Part shown: positions 8,762-17,457 of the stretch, one piece after another
How the letters are laid out: each line of letters starts with the position of its first letter
Position numbering within the stretch: position 1 is the stretch's first letter
From: MH13 sp040219355
Lineage (GTDB): Bacteria > Pseudomonadota > Alphaproteobacteria > Rhizobiales > MH13
Length of the DNA stretch: 64,000 nt
Reading direction: 5' to 3'
Assembly (NCBI GenBank): GCA_040219355.1
Contig: JAVJSN010000014.1
Span: forward strand, 310,001-374,000
Notes under the pieces: model-generated
Seen by the model: only the letters and a program-made list of their open reading frames with translations
Told to the model about the DNA's origin: nothing
Database searches by the model: none
Made by a program: the position numbers and the translations under genes

Positions 8762-9988
8762 ATGTCGGCGAATAACCCCAACGCCCCAATCTATTGCGAC
8801 TACAACGCAACCAGCCCGCTGCGCTCTGCTGCGCGCGAGGCGATGCTGGTGGCGATGGAGGAGACTGGCAACCCTTCATCCATTCATGGATTTGGTCGCA
8901 ACGCGCGCAAACGCATCGAAGAGGCGCGCGCATCAATCCTTAGAGACCTTGGCTTGCCGGACTATCGCTTGGCGTTCACATCTGGAGCCAGCGAAGGCTT
9001 GGCGACGGTCTTAACGCCCGCCACGCAATTGCTGGCCACCAAGCGTATGGCCACGCATCTTTTCATTGCACCAACGGAACATGTAGCAGCGCTGCAAGGT
9101 CATGGGTTTGACGACGCCGAAACCACCGTCCTGTCCATTGAAAGCGACGGGCGCGTGGATATGCAGGCCTTTGGTAAGGCTTTGTCCGCTCTGCCCGAAG
9201 ATGCACAGGCGCTTGTATGCGTTCACGGCGCCAACAACGAGACAGGCGTTCTGCAGCCGATCGAAGAGATCGCCGCACGCTGCGATGTTCATCAGGCGCT
9301 GTTTGTCTGTGATTTGGTTCAGTGGGCCGGCCGGTTGCCCATGGGGGATGCGCGACCAGCGGCCATGGTTGTGTCAGCGCACAAGCTTGGCGGCCCGGCG
9401 GGCGTCGGTGCCATCATCTACGATCCCATGCGGCTGCATGTGACCAAGCCGCTTGTGCGCGGTGGCGGGCAGGAGCGGGGTGTTCGCGCAGGTACCGAAA
9501 ACGCCATTGGGATCGCGGGCTTTGCCGCTGCCGTGCATGCGACGGCCGCAACAATGGCAGCGGAACAACAACGCCTGGCTGTGTTGCGTGAAAATTTTGA
9601 GTCGCGACTTTTGGAGCTGACTCCCGACGCCGTAATTTTCGGCAAAGATGCACCGCGCCTGGCGGGTACCAGCTGCTTTGCGCTCCCAGGCACCCAGGCG
9701 GCTCTGGCACTTATGCAATTTGACTTGGATGGTATCGCATTGTCCTCCGGCTCGGCCTGTTCCAGCGGAAAAGTCAAGGCAAGCCATGTCCTGAAGGCGA
9801 TGGATGTGGCACCAGGACTGGCGGATGGCGCGCTGCGATTAAGTCTTGGGTTCAACTCAACATCCAGCGATATCGACCAGGTTTTGGCCTCGATCGCGCG
9901 GTGGTCTGTACCAAGGTCAAAGCCCCCAGATCAAATCAGCAAGAAAAATGCAAATTTAACGCAATCTGCCATTGGTGAATCTGCGTAG
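8762..9988 (+). CDS. cysteine desulfurase, IscS/NifS class, first gene of the suf operon
   Basis: PLP-dependent cysteine desulfurase of 408 residues that strips sulfur from cysteine as a persulfide for Fe-S cluster assembly. It begins with the class I signature IYCDYNATSPLRSAA. The PLP lysine is in VVSAHKLGGPAGVGA, and the catalytic cysteine is in SSGSACSSGKVKASHVL, the long mobile loop of the IscS/NifS group (class I). It leads an operon that also contains the class II desulfurase SufS, an arrangement known in Rhizobiales where the first gene is often called sufS2 or iscS. No iscR or rirA gene lies next to it. The last 30 residues look unstructured. Confidence 0.93.
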   Translation: MSANNPNAPIYCDYNATSPLRSAAREAMLVAMEETGNPSSIHGFGRNARKRIEEARASILRDLGLPDYRLAFTSGASEGLATVLTPATQLLATKRMATHLFIAPTEHVAALQGHGFDDAETTVLSIESDGRVDMQAFGKALSALPEDAQALVCVHGANNETGVLQPIEEIAARCDVHQALFVCDLVQWAGRLPMGDARPAAMVVSAHKLGGPAGVGAIIYDPMRLHVTKPLVRGGGQERGVRAGTENAIGIAGFAAAVHATAATMAAEQQRLAVLRENFESRLLELTPDAVIFGKDAPRLAGTSCFALPGTQAALALMQFDLDGIALSSGSACSSGKVKASHVLKAMDVAPGLADGALRLSLGFNSTSSDIDQVLASIARWSVPRSKPPDQISKKNANLTQSAIGESA

Positions 9989-10073
9989 ACCCGTTATGTA
10001 ATTTGGAATGATTTTAAGGTGGAGCCATTTGGCTCACCTTTTGAACGCCCAGCCTCTAAGGAGCATGCCCCCG

Positions 10074-11588
10074 ATGCCAGCGGTACAAGAGACCATTGAA
10101 CAGGTCCGTGAGATTGACGTCGACAAGTACAAATATGGCTTTGAGACCGACATCGCTATGGAGTACGCGCCAAAAGGCCTGAACGAAGGCATTGTGCGCT
10201 TCATCTCCGACAAGAAGGGTGAGCCGGAGTGGCTTACCAATTGGCGATTGGACGCGCTGAAACGCTTTGAAACGATGAAAAGCCCCAAATGGGCGCGCGT
10301 TGAGTATCCTGAGATCGATTTGCAGGATCTCCATTATTACGCAGCGCCCAAATCGACCGAAGGGCCAAAGAGCCTCGACGAGGTCGATCCAGAACTGCTG
10401 CGCACCTATGAAAAACTCGGTATTCCGCTCAAAGAGCAGGAAATTCTGGCAGGTGTGCGCAAGCATGATGAGCCATCCGAACTTGATGGTAGCTTGGATT
10501 CGCTTGCTGGTAAGGTTGCCGTCGACGCCGTCTTTGACAGTGTCTCGGTTGTTACGACCTTCAAGAAAGAGCTGGCCAAACACGGCATCATCTTCTGCTC
10601 GATCTCTGAAGCTGTGCACTCGCACCCTGAACTGGTGAAAAAGTATCTCGGTTCGGTTGTGCCGGTGACCGACAATTACTACGCAACGCTGAACTCGGCT
10701 GTGTTCTCCGACGGTTCGTTTGTCTACATTCCTGAGGGCGTTCGCTGCCCGATGGAGCTGTCGACCTATTTCCGCATCAATGCGGAAAACACCGGGCAGT
10801 TCGAACGCACGCTGATCATTGCTGACAAAGGCTCGTACGTCTCCTATCTGGAAGGATGCACCGCGCCGATGCGCGATGAAAACCAGTTGCACGCCGCCGT
10901 GGTGGAGCTGATCGCACTGGACGATGCAGAGATCAAATATTCCACCGTCCAGAACTGGTATCCCGGCGATGCGGAAGGCAAAGGCGGTATCTACAATTTT
11001 GTCACCAAGCGTGGTGACTGCCGCGGTGACAATTCCAAGATTTCCTGGACGCAGGTCGAAACCGGCTCAGCCATCACTTGGAAGTACCCGTCCTGCATTC
11101 TGCGCGGCGACAATTCGGTGGGCGAGTTCTACTCGATCGCGATTTCCAACGGCAAACAGCAGGTCGACTCGGGCACAAAGATGATCCATCTGGGCAAGAA
11201 CACGTCCTCCAAAATCATCGCCAAGGGCATCGCAGCCGGGAAGTCGGACAGCACTTATCGCGGCCTGGTGCAAATTGCGCGTGGCGCGAAGAACGCCCGT
11301 AACTTCACCCAGTGCGATAGCTTGCTCATTGGTGACCGCTGTGGTGCGCACACGATTCCCTACATTGAATCGAAAAACGCCAAAGCCGTGCTGGAACATG
11401 AAGCCACCACCTCAAAGATCTCTGACGACCAAATGTTCTACTGCCTGCAGCGCGGCCTCAATGAAGAGGAGGCCGTGGCGCTCATCGTCAACGGCTTTGT
11501 GAAAGACGTGCTGCAAAAGCTGCCGATGGAATTCATGGTGGAATCGCAGAAGCTTATCGGTATTTCGCTGGAAGGATCGGTGGGATGA
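10074..11588 (+). CDS. sufB: Fe-S cluster assembly scaffold subunit SufB
   Basis: SufB (504 residues) is the scaffold subunit of the SufBC2D complex on which nascent Fe-S clusters form. The frame opens at 10008, but the start is placed at the ATG at 10074 (MPAVQETIEQV) because AAGGAG at 10058-10063 sits 10 bases before it; the ATG at 10065 is only one base from that site. Conserved stretches include YYATLNSAVFSDGSFVYIPE, GVRCPMELSTYFRINAE and the C-terminal beta-helix region with SKIIAKGIAAGKSDSTYRG. The stop overlaps the start of the next small gene in the form ATGA, so the two are translationally coupled. Confidence 0.97.
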   Translation: MPAVQETIEQVREIDVDKYKYGFETDIAMEYAPKGLNEGIVRFISDKKGEPEWLTNWRLDALKRFETMKSPKWARVEYPEIDLQDLHYYAAPKSTEGPKSLDEVDPELLRTYEKLGIPLKEQEILAGVRKHDEPSELDGSLDSLAGKVAVDAVFDSVSVVTTFKKELAKHGIIFCSISEAVHSHPELVKKYLGSVVPVTDNYYATLNSAVFSDGSFVYIPEGVRCPMELSTYFRINAENTGQFERTLIIADKGSYVSYLEGCTAPMRDENQLHAAVVELIALDDAEIKYSTVQNWYPGDAEGKGGIYNFVTKRGDCRGDNSKISWTQVETGSAITWKYPSCILRGDNSVGEFYSIAISNGKQQVDSGTKMIHLGKNTSSKIIAKGIAAGKSDSTYRGLVQIARGAKNARNFTQCDSLLIGDRCGAHTIPYIESKNAKAVLEHEATTSKISDDQMFYCLQRGLNEEEAVALIVNGFVKDVLQKLPMEFMVESQKLIGISLEGSVG

Positions 11589-11752
11589 GTTTCGACGGCA
11601 TCGCGATTGCCTATTATGCGGCAATTTGTGGGGCGTTGGCGGCGCTTGCACCGCGTTTCAATACGCTGGTGCGGCGCTTGGTTCTCGGTGCGGCGGTTGG
11701 TGTAATCGCTGCCACGCTCGCGCCAAATATTCGCGCGGCCTTGGGCCTCTAA
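11585..11752 (+). CDS. small two-helix membrane protein in the suf operon (55 aa)
   Basis: A 55-residue protein starting MSFDGIAIAYYAAICGALAA and ending AALGL. Two hydrophobic helices are visible, about residues 7-21 and 33-47, separated by the basic loop PRFNTLVRR, so it is probably an inner membrane protein. Its ATG overlaps the stop of sufB (ATGA at 11585-11588). Its own TAA forms part of the ribosome site TAAGGAG of the next gene. This tight coupling supports a real gene. I recognise no family. A membrane protein inside a cytosolic Fe-S assembly operon is unexpected and may work together with the next gene product. Confidence 0.7.
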   Translation: MSFDGIAIAYYAAICGALAALAPRFNTLVRRLVLGAAVGVIAATLAPNIRAALGL

Positions 11753-11764
11753 GGAGCGGCGACT

Positions 11765-11980
11765 ATGGACTTGGCAATGCTTATCGGTCGGCAGGTGGCT
11801 TTTGTCGGTCTGCTGGCTGGGCCGATCATTCTGATGGTTTTACTCGGTCGCCACCGTGGCTGGAACCAGACGTACGTTTTTGTGGCAGTGCTCGGCTGGG
11901 CAGTGCTGTTTTTGGGATTGAACGCGATGATGGCAACGGATGCATCTGCTGGTGCAAGCGCCCTCTCGCAGCTGCAATAA
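11765..11980 (+). CDS. small two-helix membrane protein in the suf operon (71 aa)
   Basis: A 71-residue protein of unknown family. Hydrophobic helices lie at about residues 11-27 (VAFVGLLAGPIILMVLL) and 36-56 (TYVFVAVLGWAVLFLGL), joined by the basic loop GRHRGWNQ, with a short polar Ala/Ser tail. The ribosome site TAAGGAG at 11750-11756 overlaps the stop codon of the preceding small membrane gene, and sufC starts 10 bases after this stop. The pair therefore sits within the sufB-sufC junction and is surely cotranscribed with SUF. Anchoring the complex to the membrane or transport would be possible roles, but neither can be read from the sequence. Confidence 0.75.
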   Translation: MDLAMLIGRQVAFVGLLAGPIILMVLLGRHRGWNQTYVFVAVLGWAVLFLGLNAMMATDASAGASALSQLQ

Positions 11981-11990
11981 GGATTTAGAA

Positions 11991-12746
11991 ATGCTTCAGA
12001 TTAAAAACCTGCACGCGCGTATCGCCGAGGATGGCACCGAAATTCTTCGTGGCGTCGATCTTTCGATTCCCAAAGGTGAAGTGCACGCAATTATGGGCCC
12101 CAACGGCTCAGGCAAATCTACGCTGTCCTATGTGATCGCAGGCAAGGAAGACTATGAGGTCACCGAGGGTGAAATCCTGCTCGACGGTGAAAACATCTTG
12201 GAGATGGACCCGCACGAACGCGCCAATGCGGGCCTGTTTCTGGCCTTCCAATACCCGATTGAAATTCCTGGCGTTGCCACGATGACGTTTCTGCGCACAG
12301 CACTCAACGCCAAGCGTAAAGCCGATGGCTTGGACGAACTGTCTACCCCGGACTTCCTGCGCGTGGTGAAGGAAAAGGCCGCTGAGCTGAACATCTCTTC
12401 GGAAATGTTGAAGCGCCCACTGAATGTTGGCTTCTCCGGTGGTGAGAAGAAGCGCAACGAAATCCTGCAGATGGCCCTGCTGGAACCAAAGATGGGCATC
12501 TTGGATGAAACCGATTCCGGCCTTGATATTGATGCCTTGAAAGTGGTCGCCGACGGCGTGAATGCGCTGCGTGGCCCTGATCGTGGCTTCCTGGTGATCA
12601 CCCACTATCAGCGCCTGCTCGACCACATTGTACCCGATTATGTGCACGTGCTTTCCGGTGGCAAGATCATCAAAAGCGGCGACAAACAACTGGCTCTCGA
12701 GCTTGAAGCCAAGGGCTATGCAGACATCGTCGCTGACGCGGCTTGA
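11991..12746 (+). CDS. sufC: Fe-S cluster assembly ATPase SufC
   Basis: ABC-type ATPase (251 residues) that powers the SufBC2D scaffold; it has no membrane partner in the classical system. The start is the ATG at 11991 (MLQIKNLHARIAEDG), preceded by AAGGA. Walker A is GPNGSGKSTLS, the signature is NVGFSGGEKKRNEIL, Walker B is MGILDETDSGLDIDAL, and the switch histidine is in LVITHYQRLLDH. The glutamate-aspartate order in LDETDSGLD is the SufC-specific form. The length is typical. It lies 10 bases after the second small membrane gene and 12 bases before sufD. Confidence 0.97.
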   Translation: MLQIKNLHARIAEDGTEILRGVDLSIPKGEVHAIMGPNGSGKSTLSYVIAGKEDYEVTEGEILLDGENILEMDPHERANAGLFLAFQYPIEIPGVATMTFLRTALNAKRKADGLDELSTPDFLRVVKEKAAELNISSEMLKRPLNVGFSGGEKKRNEILQMALLEPKMGILDETDSGLDIDALKVVADGVNALRGPDRGFLVITHYQRLLDHIVPDYVHVLSGGKIIKSGDKQLALELEAKGYADIVADAA

Positions 12747-12758
12747 GGGTAGATGACC

Positions 12759-14051
12759 ATGAATGCCGACCTGAAACGTATTCGAACTGCCGCTGAATCA
12801 GCCGTGTTGGAAAGCTTTGCCGATGTGGAAGACACGCTTCCAGGCAACGCAGCCACCCATGCTGATCGCCGCACCCGCATGGCGCTTTTCGAGCGCGAGG
12901 GCCTGCCGCATCGCCGCATAGAGCAGTGGAAATACACCGACCTGCGCACGATGGTGCGTGAGATTGCGCCTTTGGCGGACAAGGCTGGACCTGCTGATGT
13001 GCCTGCACCTTTGTTAGACGGTGCACACCAGATTGTTGTCGTGGATGGGTTTTTAACCTCGGGCAGTGCCGATCTGCCAGCCGGTGTCACCTTGGCACCT
13101 CTTATGGACACATTGGACGCCGGCACGACCTCTCTTGCAGGGGCCGATACGCCTGACCGTGCTATCGATGCACTGAACGCCGCTTTTGCACGTGACGGGT
13201 ACGCTTTGGCAGTCGAGAAAGACGTTAAAATGGATACGCCACTGGAGCTGGTCTTTATGCGCTCCGGTGCCGCAACCATGAGCCACGCTCGTGCGCACAT
13301 TGCCTTGGACGAGGGCGCTGATGTCACCATCATCGAACGCCATGTCAGCCCAGATGGTCAGGCCAGCCAATCGAGCGCTGTGACCAACTATACGGTCGGC
13401 GAGGGCGCGTCACTTTCTGTTCTGCGCACGCAGGATGAGGGTGATGAGGCAGTTCATCTCGGTGAGATCACGCTTGATCTTGCTGCCAAGTCGCAGACCA
13501 AGCTTTTGCATTTGGTGGCGGGCGCTAAGCTTGCGCGCAGCGAAACACGCGCTGTCTTTGCTGGTGAAGAAGCCCGCTTTGATGTGGCCGGTATCACCAT
13601 GGTGGCTGATCGTCAGCATTCCGACACAACGCTCTACGTTGACCATCTGGTGCCCCATTGCGACAGCACCGAGACCTTCAAAGCTGTTATCGATGATGCG
13701 GCAAAGGCGGTGTTTCAAGGCAAAATCGTTGTTGCCCAGGATGCGCAGAAGGTTGATGCGCAGATGGCCATCAACTCGCTGCTGTTGTCGGAAACGGCCG
13801 ACATGGTGGCCAAGCCTGAGCTTGAGATTTTTGCCGACGATGTCAGCTGTGCCCATGGCGCAACCTGTGGCGATATCGACGAAGACTTGATGTTCTACCT
13901 GCTCGCTCGAGGCATTGCGCCCAATGAAGCGCGCAAGCTGCTGCTTCAGGCATTCTTGTCCGAAGGCGCCGAGGCTTTTGAAGGTCATCCTTTTGAGCAA
14001 TTGGCCTTTGATGCCATCGAAACCTGGCTTGCAGGCCATGCCGCTCGCTAG
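12759..14051 (+). CDS. sufD: Fe-S cluster assembly protein SufD
   Basis: SufD (about 430 residues), a paralogue of SufB and the third subunit of the SufBC2D scaffold, needed for iron entry. Typical stretches are RIEQWKYTDLRTM near the N-terminus and the conserved C-terminal segment with ISCAHGAT-like DVSCAHGATCGDIDED, followed by FYLLARGIAPNEARKLLLQAF. Two ATGs compete, at 12753 and 12759; the second is better spaced from GAGGG at 12745-12749 and gives MNADLKRIRTAAESA. The gene follows sufC closely and precedes sufS by 17 bases. Confidence 0.95.
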   Translation: MNADLKRIRTAAESAVLESFADVEDTLPGNAATHADRRTRMALFEREGLPHRRIEQWKYTDLRTMVREIAPLADKAGPADVPAPLLDGAHQIVVVDGFLTSGSADLPAGVTLAPLMDTLDAGTTSLAGADTPDRAIDALNAAFARDGYALAVEKDVKMDTPLELVFMRSGAATMSHARAHIALDEGADVTIIERHVSPDGQASQSSAVTNYTVGEGASLSVLRTQDEGDEAVHLGEITLDLAAKSQTKLLHLVAGAKLARSETRAVFAGEEARFDVAGITMVADRQHSDTTLYVDHLVPHCDSTETFKAVIDDAAKAVFQGKIVVAQDAQKVDAQMAINSLLLSETADMVAKPELEIFADDVSCAHGATCGDIDEDLMFYLLARGIAPNEARKLLLQAFLSEGAEAFEGHPFEQLAFDAIETWLAGHAAR

Positions 14052-14068
14052 TTGGAAAGTGTCTTTTT

Positions 14069-15289
14069 ATGAGCTTTGATGTTGCGGCCATACGTGCTGA
14101 TTTTCCAGCGCTTACCACGCAGGTGAACGGCAAACCGCTTGTCTATTTGGACAATGCCGCGTCCGCGCAAAAACCCAACCAGGTGATTGACGGCACGGCC
14201 GACTTTTACCGAACGTCCTATGCCAACGTGCACAGGGGGCTGCATCACCTCTCAACCGCGGCGACCGAAGCCTATGAGGGTGCGCGGGCAAAGGTTGCCA
14301 AGTTTTTGGGCGCAGCCAGCGATCAGGAAATCGTCTTCACACGCTCGGTGACCGAGGCGCTGAATCTGGTGGCTCATGGGCTTGGAGAAAGCATCCAGGA
14401 GGGTGATGAAATCATCCTCTCAGTGATGGAGCATCACTCCAACATCGTGCCATGGCATTTTCTGCGCGAGAAGAAAGGTGCAGTGCTCAAATGGGTACCG
14501 GTGCTCGAAGATGGCAGTTTCGATTTCGATGCCTTTGAAGGCATGCTTTCAGCGCGCACGAAGATCATTGCGCTCACGCACATGTCCAATGTGCTCGGCA
14601 CCGTAACCCCGATACGCGCTGTCGCCGATCTCATTAAAGAACGTGATGACATCACACTGGTTGTCGATGGAGCACAGGGCGCGGTTCACATGAGCGTTGA
14701 TGTCCAGGCGCTTGGCTGCGATTTCTACGCCATCACCGGCCACAAGCTCTACGGACCCTCTGGCATCGGTGCGCTATGGGGCAAGGCCGATAAGCTGGCC
14801 GATTTACCGCCCTATATGGGCGGCGGTGAAATGATTGATGAAGTGCGCGAAGACGGTATGACCTACGCGCCGCCACCTGCGCGTTTTGAAGCCGGCACCC
14901 CGCCCATCGCTCAGGCCGTCGGACTTGGTCTGGCTCTTGATTACATTGAAGCAATTGGCCGCGATGCGATCAGCGCGCATGAACATAGCTTGCTCGCTTA
15001 CGCGATGGAGCAGATACGCCATATCAACGCTGTGCGTATCATGGGCGAAGCCCCTGGTAAGGGCGCTATCATCTCTTTTGAGGTGGAAGGGGCCCACGCC
15101 CACGATATCTCAACACTGCTTGATCGCTCTGGCGTTGCCGTGCGGGCGGGCACACATTGTGCGCAACCACTTCTCAAACGTTACGGCGTGACTTCCTCTT
15201 GCCGGGCTTCATTCGGCGCCTACAATACCCGAGACGAGGTCGATACATTTATTGAAGCCTTGAAAAAGGCCCAGAGCTTCTTCACATGA
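14069..15289 (+). CDS. sufS: cysteine desulfurase SufS
   Basis: Class II PLP-dependent cysteine desulfurase (406 residues), the dedicated sulfur donor of the SUF system. It opens with IRADFPALTTQVNGKPLVYLD and contains LDNAASAQKP, the PLP lysine in AITGHKLYGPSGIGA, and the catalytic cysteine in the short rigid loop RAGTHCAQPLLKRYG. The C-terminus has the usual SCRASFGAYNTRDEVD. It normally needs a sulfur acceptor such as SufE or SufU; neither is found in this window. The start ATG at 14069 is preceded by GGAAAG. Confidence 0.97.
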   Translation: MSFDVAAIRADFPALTTQVNGKPLVYLDNAASAQKPNQVIDGTADFYRTSYANVHRGLHHLSTAATEAYEGARAKVAKFLGAASDQEIVFTRSVTEALNLVAHGLGESIQEGDEIILSVMEHHSNIVPWHFLREKKGAVLKWVPVLEDGSFDFDAFEGMLSARTKIIALTHMSNVLGTVTPIRAVADLIKERDDITLVVDGAQGAVHMSVDVQALGCDFYAITGHKLYGPSGIGALWGKADKLADLPPYMGGGEMIDEVREDGMTYAPPPARFEAGTPPIAQAVGLGLALDYIEAIGRDAISAHEHSLLAYAMEQIRHINAVRIMGEAPGKGAIISFEVEGAHAHDISTLLDRSGVAVRAGTHCAQPLLKRYGVTSSCRASFGAYNTRDEVDTFIEALKKAQSFFT

Positions 15290-15323
15290 TACATCACTGT
15301 TACAGTCGGGTTTGACCCCGGAA

Positions 15324-15737
15324 ATGGACACATCGATGACCGAGACAGCCACCGCGCCACAAACGACAGACCCTCAAGCTCCCAACGCGGCTGAGGTGAG
15401 CGCGCCTGTATCCGCCATTCCAGCTGAAGAATTAGAACGGCTGACCGACGATATCGTTGCGGCCCTTAAGACGGTGTATGATCCAGAAATTCCGGTTGAT
15501 ATCTACGAACTCGGCCTGATCTACAAAGTCGACATTGATGATAACCGAAAGGTGTCCATTCATATGACGTTGACCGCGCCGGGTTGCCCGGTGGCTGGCG
15601 AAATGCCTGGTTGGGTTGAAAATGCAGTGGCAACAGCCCCTGGCGTACAAGATGTGCAGGTAGAGATGGTGTTTGACCCACCGTGGACGCCTGAACGTAT
15701 GTCAGAAGAGGCACAAGTCGCTGTCGGCTGGTTCTAA
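15324..15737 (+). CDS. sufT: SufT-like MIP18/DUF59 family Fe-S maturation protein
   Basis: A protein of about 137 residues of the MIP18 (DUF59, PaaD-like) family, an accessory factor for Fe-S protein maturation usually encoded in suf operons. After a low-complexity Thr/Ala/Pro N-terminus, the core carries TVYDPEIPVDIYELGLIYKV and MTLTAPGCPVAGEMPGWVEN, with the family's single conserved cysteine in TAPGCP, and ends EAQVAVGWF. The start is uncertain: the ATG at 15324 or 15336 is preferred over the TTG at 15312. It sits between sufS and sufA, 12 bases before sufA. Confidence 0.9.
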   Translation: MDTSMTETATAPQTTDPQAPNAAEVSAPVSAIPAEELERLTDDIVAALKTVYDPEIPVDIYELGLIYKVDIDDNRKVSIHMTLTAPGCPVAGEMPGWVENAVATAPGVQDVQVEMVFDPPWTPERMSEEAQVAVGWF

Positions 15738-15749
15738 GGGAGCTTTTTG

Positions 15750-16109
15750 ATGAGCTTTGCCATGATCACCTTGACCGATCCTGCGAAGAATCACGTTGCA
15801 GCGCTTTTGGCCGATCATGGGCCAGAGGCTGGGCTTCGCCTCACCCTTAAGAAGGGTGGCTGCGCGGGCATGGAATACAAGCTTGATATTGAGGATGCCA
15901 AACCTGCAGGCGATGATGCCATAGAAGATGGCCCAGCAAGGCTGTTCATCGAGCCTTCAGCGATGCTGTATCTGCTTGGGATGCAGGTGGACTATGAGGA
16001 AACCAAGCTGCGCTCGGGGTTCGTTTTCAGGAATCCCAACGAAGTGTCAGCCTGCGGTTGCGGCGAATCTGTTGAACTAATACCGGCCAGGGCTGAACCG
16101 GCACTGTAG
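15750..16109 (+). CDS. sufA: A-type Fe-S carrier protein SufA
   Basis: HesB/IscA family protein of 119 residues that carries Fe-S clusters from the SufBC2D scaffold to targets. The three conserved cysteines are visible: one in KKGGCAGMEYKLD and two in SACGCGESVEL. The start is the ATG at 15750, seven bases after GGGAG, rather than the TTG one codon earlier. It is the last gene of the suf operon and is followed within 20 bases by a strong hairpin terminator. Confidence 0.96.
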   Translation: MSFAMITLTDPAKNHVAALLADHGPEAGLRLTLKKGGCAGMEYKLDIEDAKPAGDDAIEDGPARLFIEPSAMLYLLGMQVDYEETKLRSGFVFRNPNEVSACGCGESVELIPARAEPAL

Positions 16110-16125
16110 GTATCAGAACTAGACC

Positions 16126-16164
16126 AAAAAAAGCGCGCAAGCCGTATGGCAACGCGCTTTTTTT
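16126..16164. terminator. bidirectional terminator between sufA and the GGDEF gene
   Basis: Seven As, GCGCG, a 15-base spacer containing a small loop, CGCGC, then seven Ts. The stem is flanked by A and T runs on both sides and so can stop transcription from sufA on the plus strand and from the convergent diguanylate cyclase gene on the minus strand. Confidence 0.85.
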
Positions 16165-16186
16165 GTTTGTTCTCAAGACGTTCAGC

Positions 16187-17239
16187 TTAAGCCGCTTTTT
16201 CCTTAGCCTCAAGTTCGGCCTCGGCGATCACGCGGTTTCTGCCAGCTTCTTTGGCAGCATACAGGCATTTGTCTGCGCGCTCGATAAGCGATTGGACAGT
16301 GTCGTTTACGCGCAGTTCAGCGACACCGATAGAAATTGTCACGCGCCCCAGCGTTTCCCCGGTGGAGCGTTTCACAAGCTCTTTGCCCATCACGGCCTGT
16401 CGGATCACGTTTGCTACGTCCGTGGCGCGGCCAATCTTCGTAGACGGCAAGATCACACAGAACTCTTCGCCGCCATAACGACAGGCGATGTCTTTGCTCG
16501 AAACAGAACTTTTCACCGTGGTGCCGACAAGACGCAAAACTTGGTCACCGGTCTGGTGGCCGTGTGTGTCATTGAATTTTTTGAAGTGATCGATGTCGCA
16601 GACCAAAAGGCTGAACGGTTCGCCGGTTGCCTCTGATGAGAGCATGGCTTCGTCCATGGCACGATCAAAACGCTTGCGATTACCGATACCAGTCAGCTGA
16701 TCGGTCATCGCCTCGTAGCGAACGGATTCCAGGGCCTCTTTGAGCGTTGCAATCTCTTGTTCGCTTTCAAGGAGTTTGTTGGACACGGAGCGACTGCTGC
16801 GTTCCACCTCGTCCGTCATGGTGATCAGCTTTTGAACGATGGCCTGAACGACCTTCTCGTCGACTGCTCCATCGAGATCTTTCGAAGCGCCCTGCAACTC
16901 GTCGGAATAACCGCTGGTCTGTCCAGCTGCTTCGTTGATCAGTTCCATGATCTCGGAAACTTTGCCCGACAGTTTTCCGCCAACGGCATCGACACGCTCT
17001 TCAAAAGATCCGGCGCCGAAAAACTCTTCGCGAATTTTTTCCAGCGTTTCCTGATCAACGTGCTCGCCAGCACGCAATATTTCGTTGATCCGCTTGTTCA
17101 GCGCGGGGTTAAACCCTGCAGCATAGGAAAACCAAATTTCATAGTTGGGAGGAAAAGCCCCAAGCTCGTTTGTCTTGATTTTCGCAAGAGCGTGCTCAGC
17201 AATCTGATAAGTACGCGCAACATCTTCAGGCAACGACAT
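16187..17239 (-). CDS. diguanylate cyclase with N-terminal coiled region
   Basis: A protein of about 350 residues that should make cyclic di-GMP from two GTP. The C-terminal GGDEF domain (about residues 185-345) carries DQLTGIGNRKRFD, CDIDHFKKFNDTHGHQTGD and the active-site signature RYGGEEFCVILP, so it looks catalytically active. The inhibitory-site motif RxxD that usually precedes the signature reads SSKD here, so product inhibition at that site is probably lost. The first 180 residues are helical, without transmembrane segments or a known sensor, with a coiled-coil-like stretch just before the cyclase domain. The start is the ATG at 17239; a TTG lies five codons upstream. Convergent with the suf operon. 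Confidence 0.92.
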   Translation of the reverse strand: MSLPEDVARTYQIAEHALAKIKTNELGAFPPNYEIWFSYAAGFNPALNKRINEILRAGEHVDQETLEKIREEFFGAGSFEERVDAVGGKLSGKVSEIMELINEAAGQTSGYSDELQGASKDLDGAVDEKVVQAIVQKLITMTDEVERSSRSVSNKLLESEQEIATLKEALESVRYEAMTDQLTGIGNRKRFDRAMDEAMLSSEATGEPFSLLVCDIDHFKKFNDTHGHQTGDQVLRLVGTTVKSSVSSKDIACRYGGEEFCVILPSTKIGRATDVANVIRQAVMGKELVKRSTGETLGRVTISIGVAELRVNDTVQSLIERADKCLYAAKEAGRNRVIAEAELEAKEKAA

Positions 17240-17457
17240 GCCGGGGTCCCCCAAGGGTCAACTGGTTTCCCCGAAACTTTGTCATAACACCGTTTCCAAG
17301 GCGTTAATCGACCACAGATAAGAATCAGTCAACACGCCAAGTGACGGTGTATCGGCAAACATTGCTCCGCAATTTGTAAAGATAGCTAAATAATGACCAG
17401 GCGCGCCTCAAACATCATTGTGGTGATGGCTGTCGGCATGGTGATTAGCTGCGGCCG

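Noticed and set aside
10056..10892. A 278-codon minus-strand frame inside sufB
   Set aside because: sufB is unmistakable on the plus strand, and the reverse frame has no family features.
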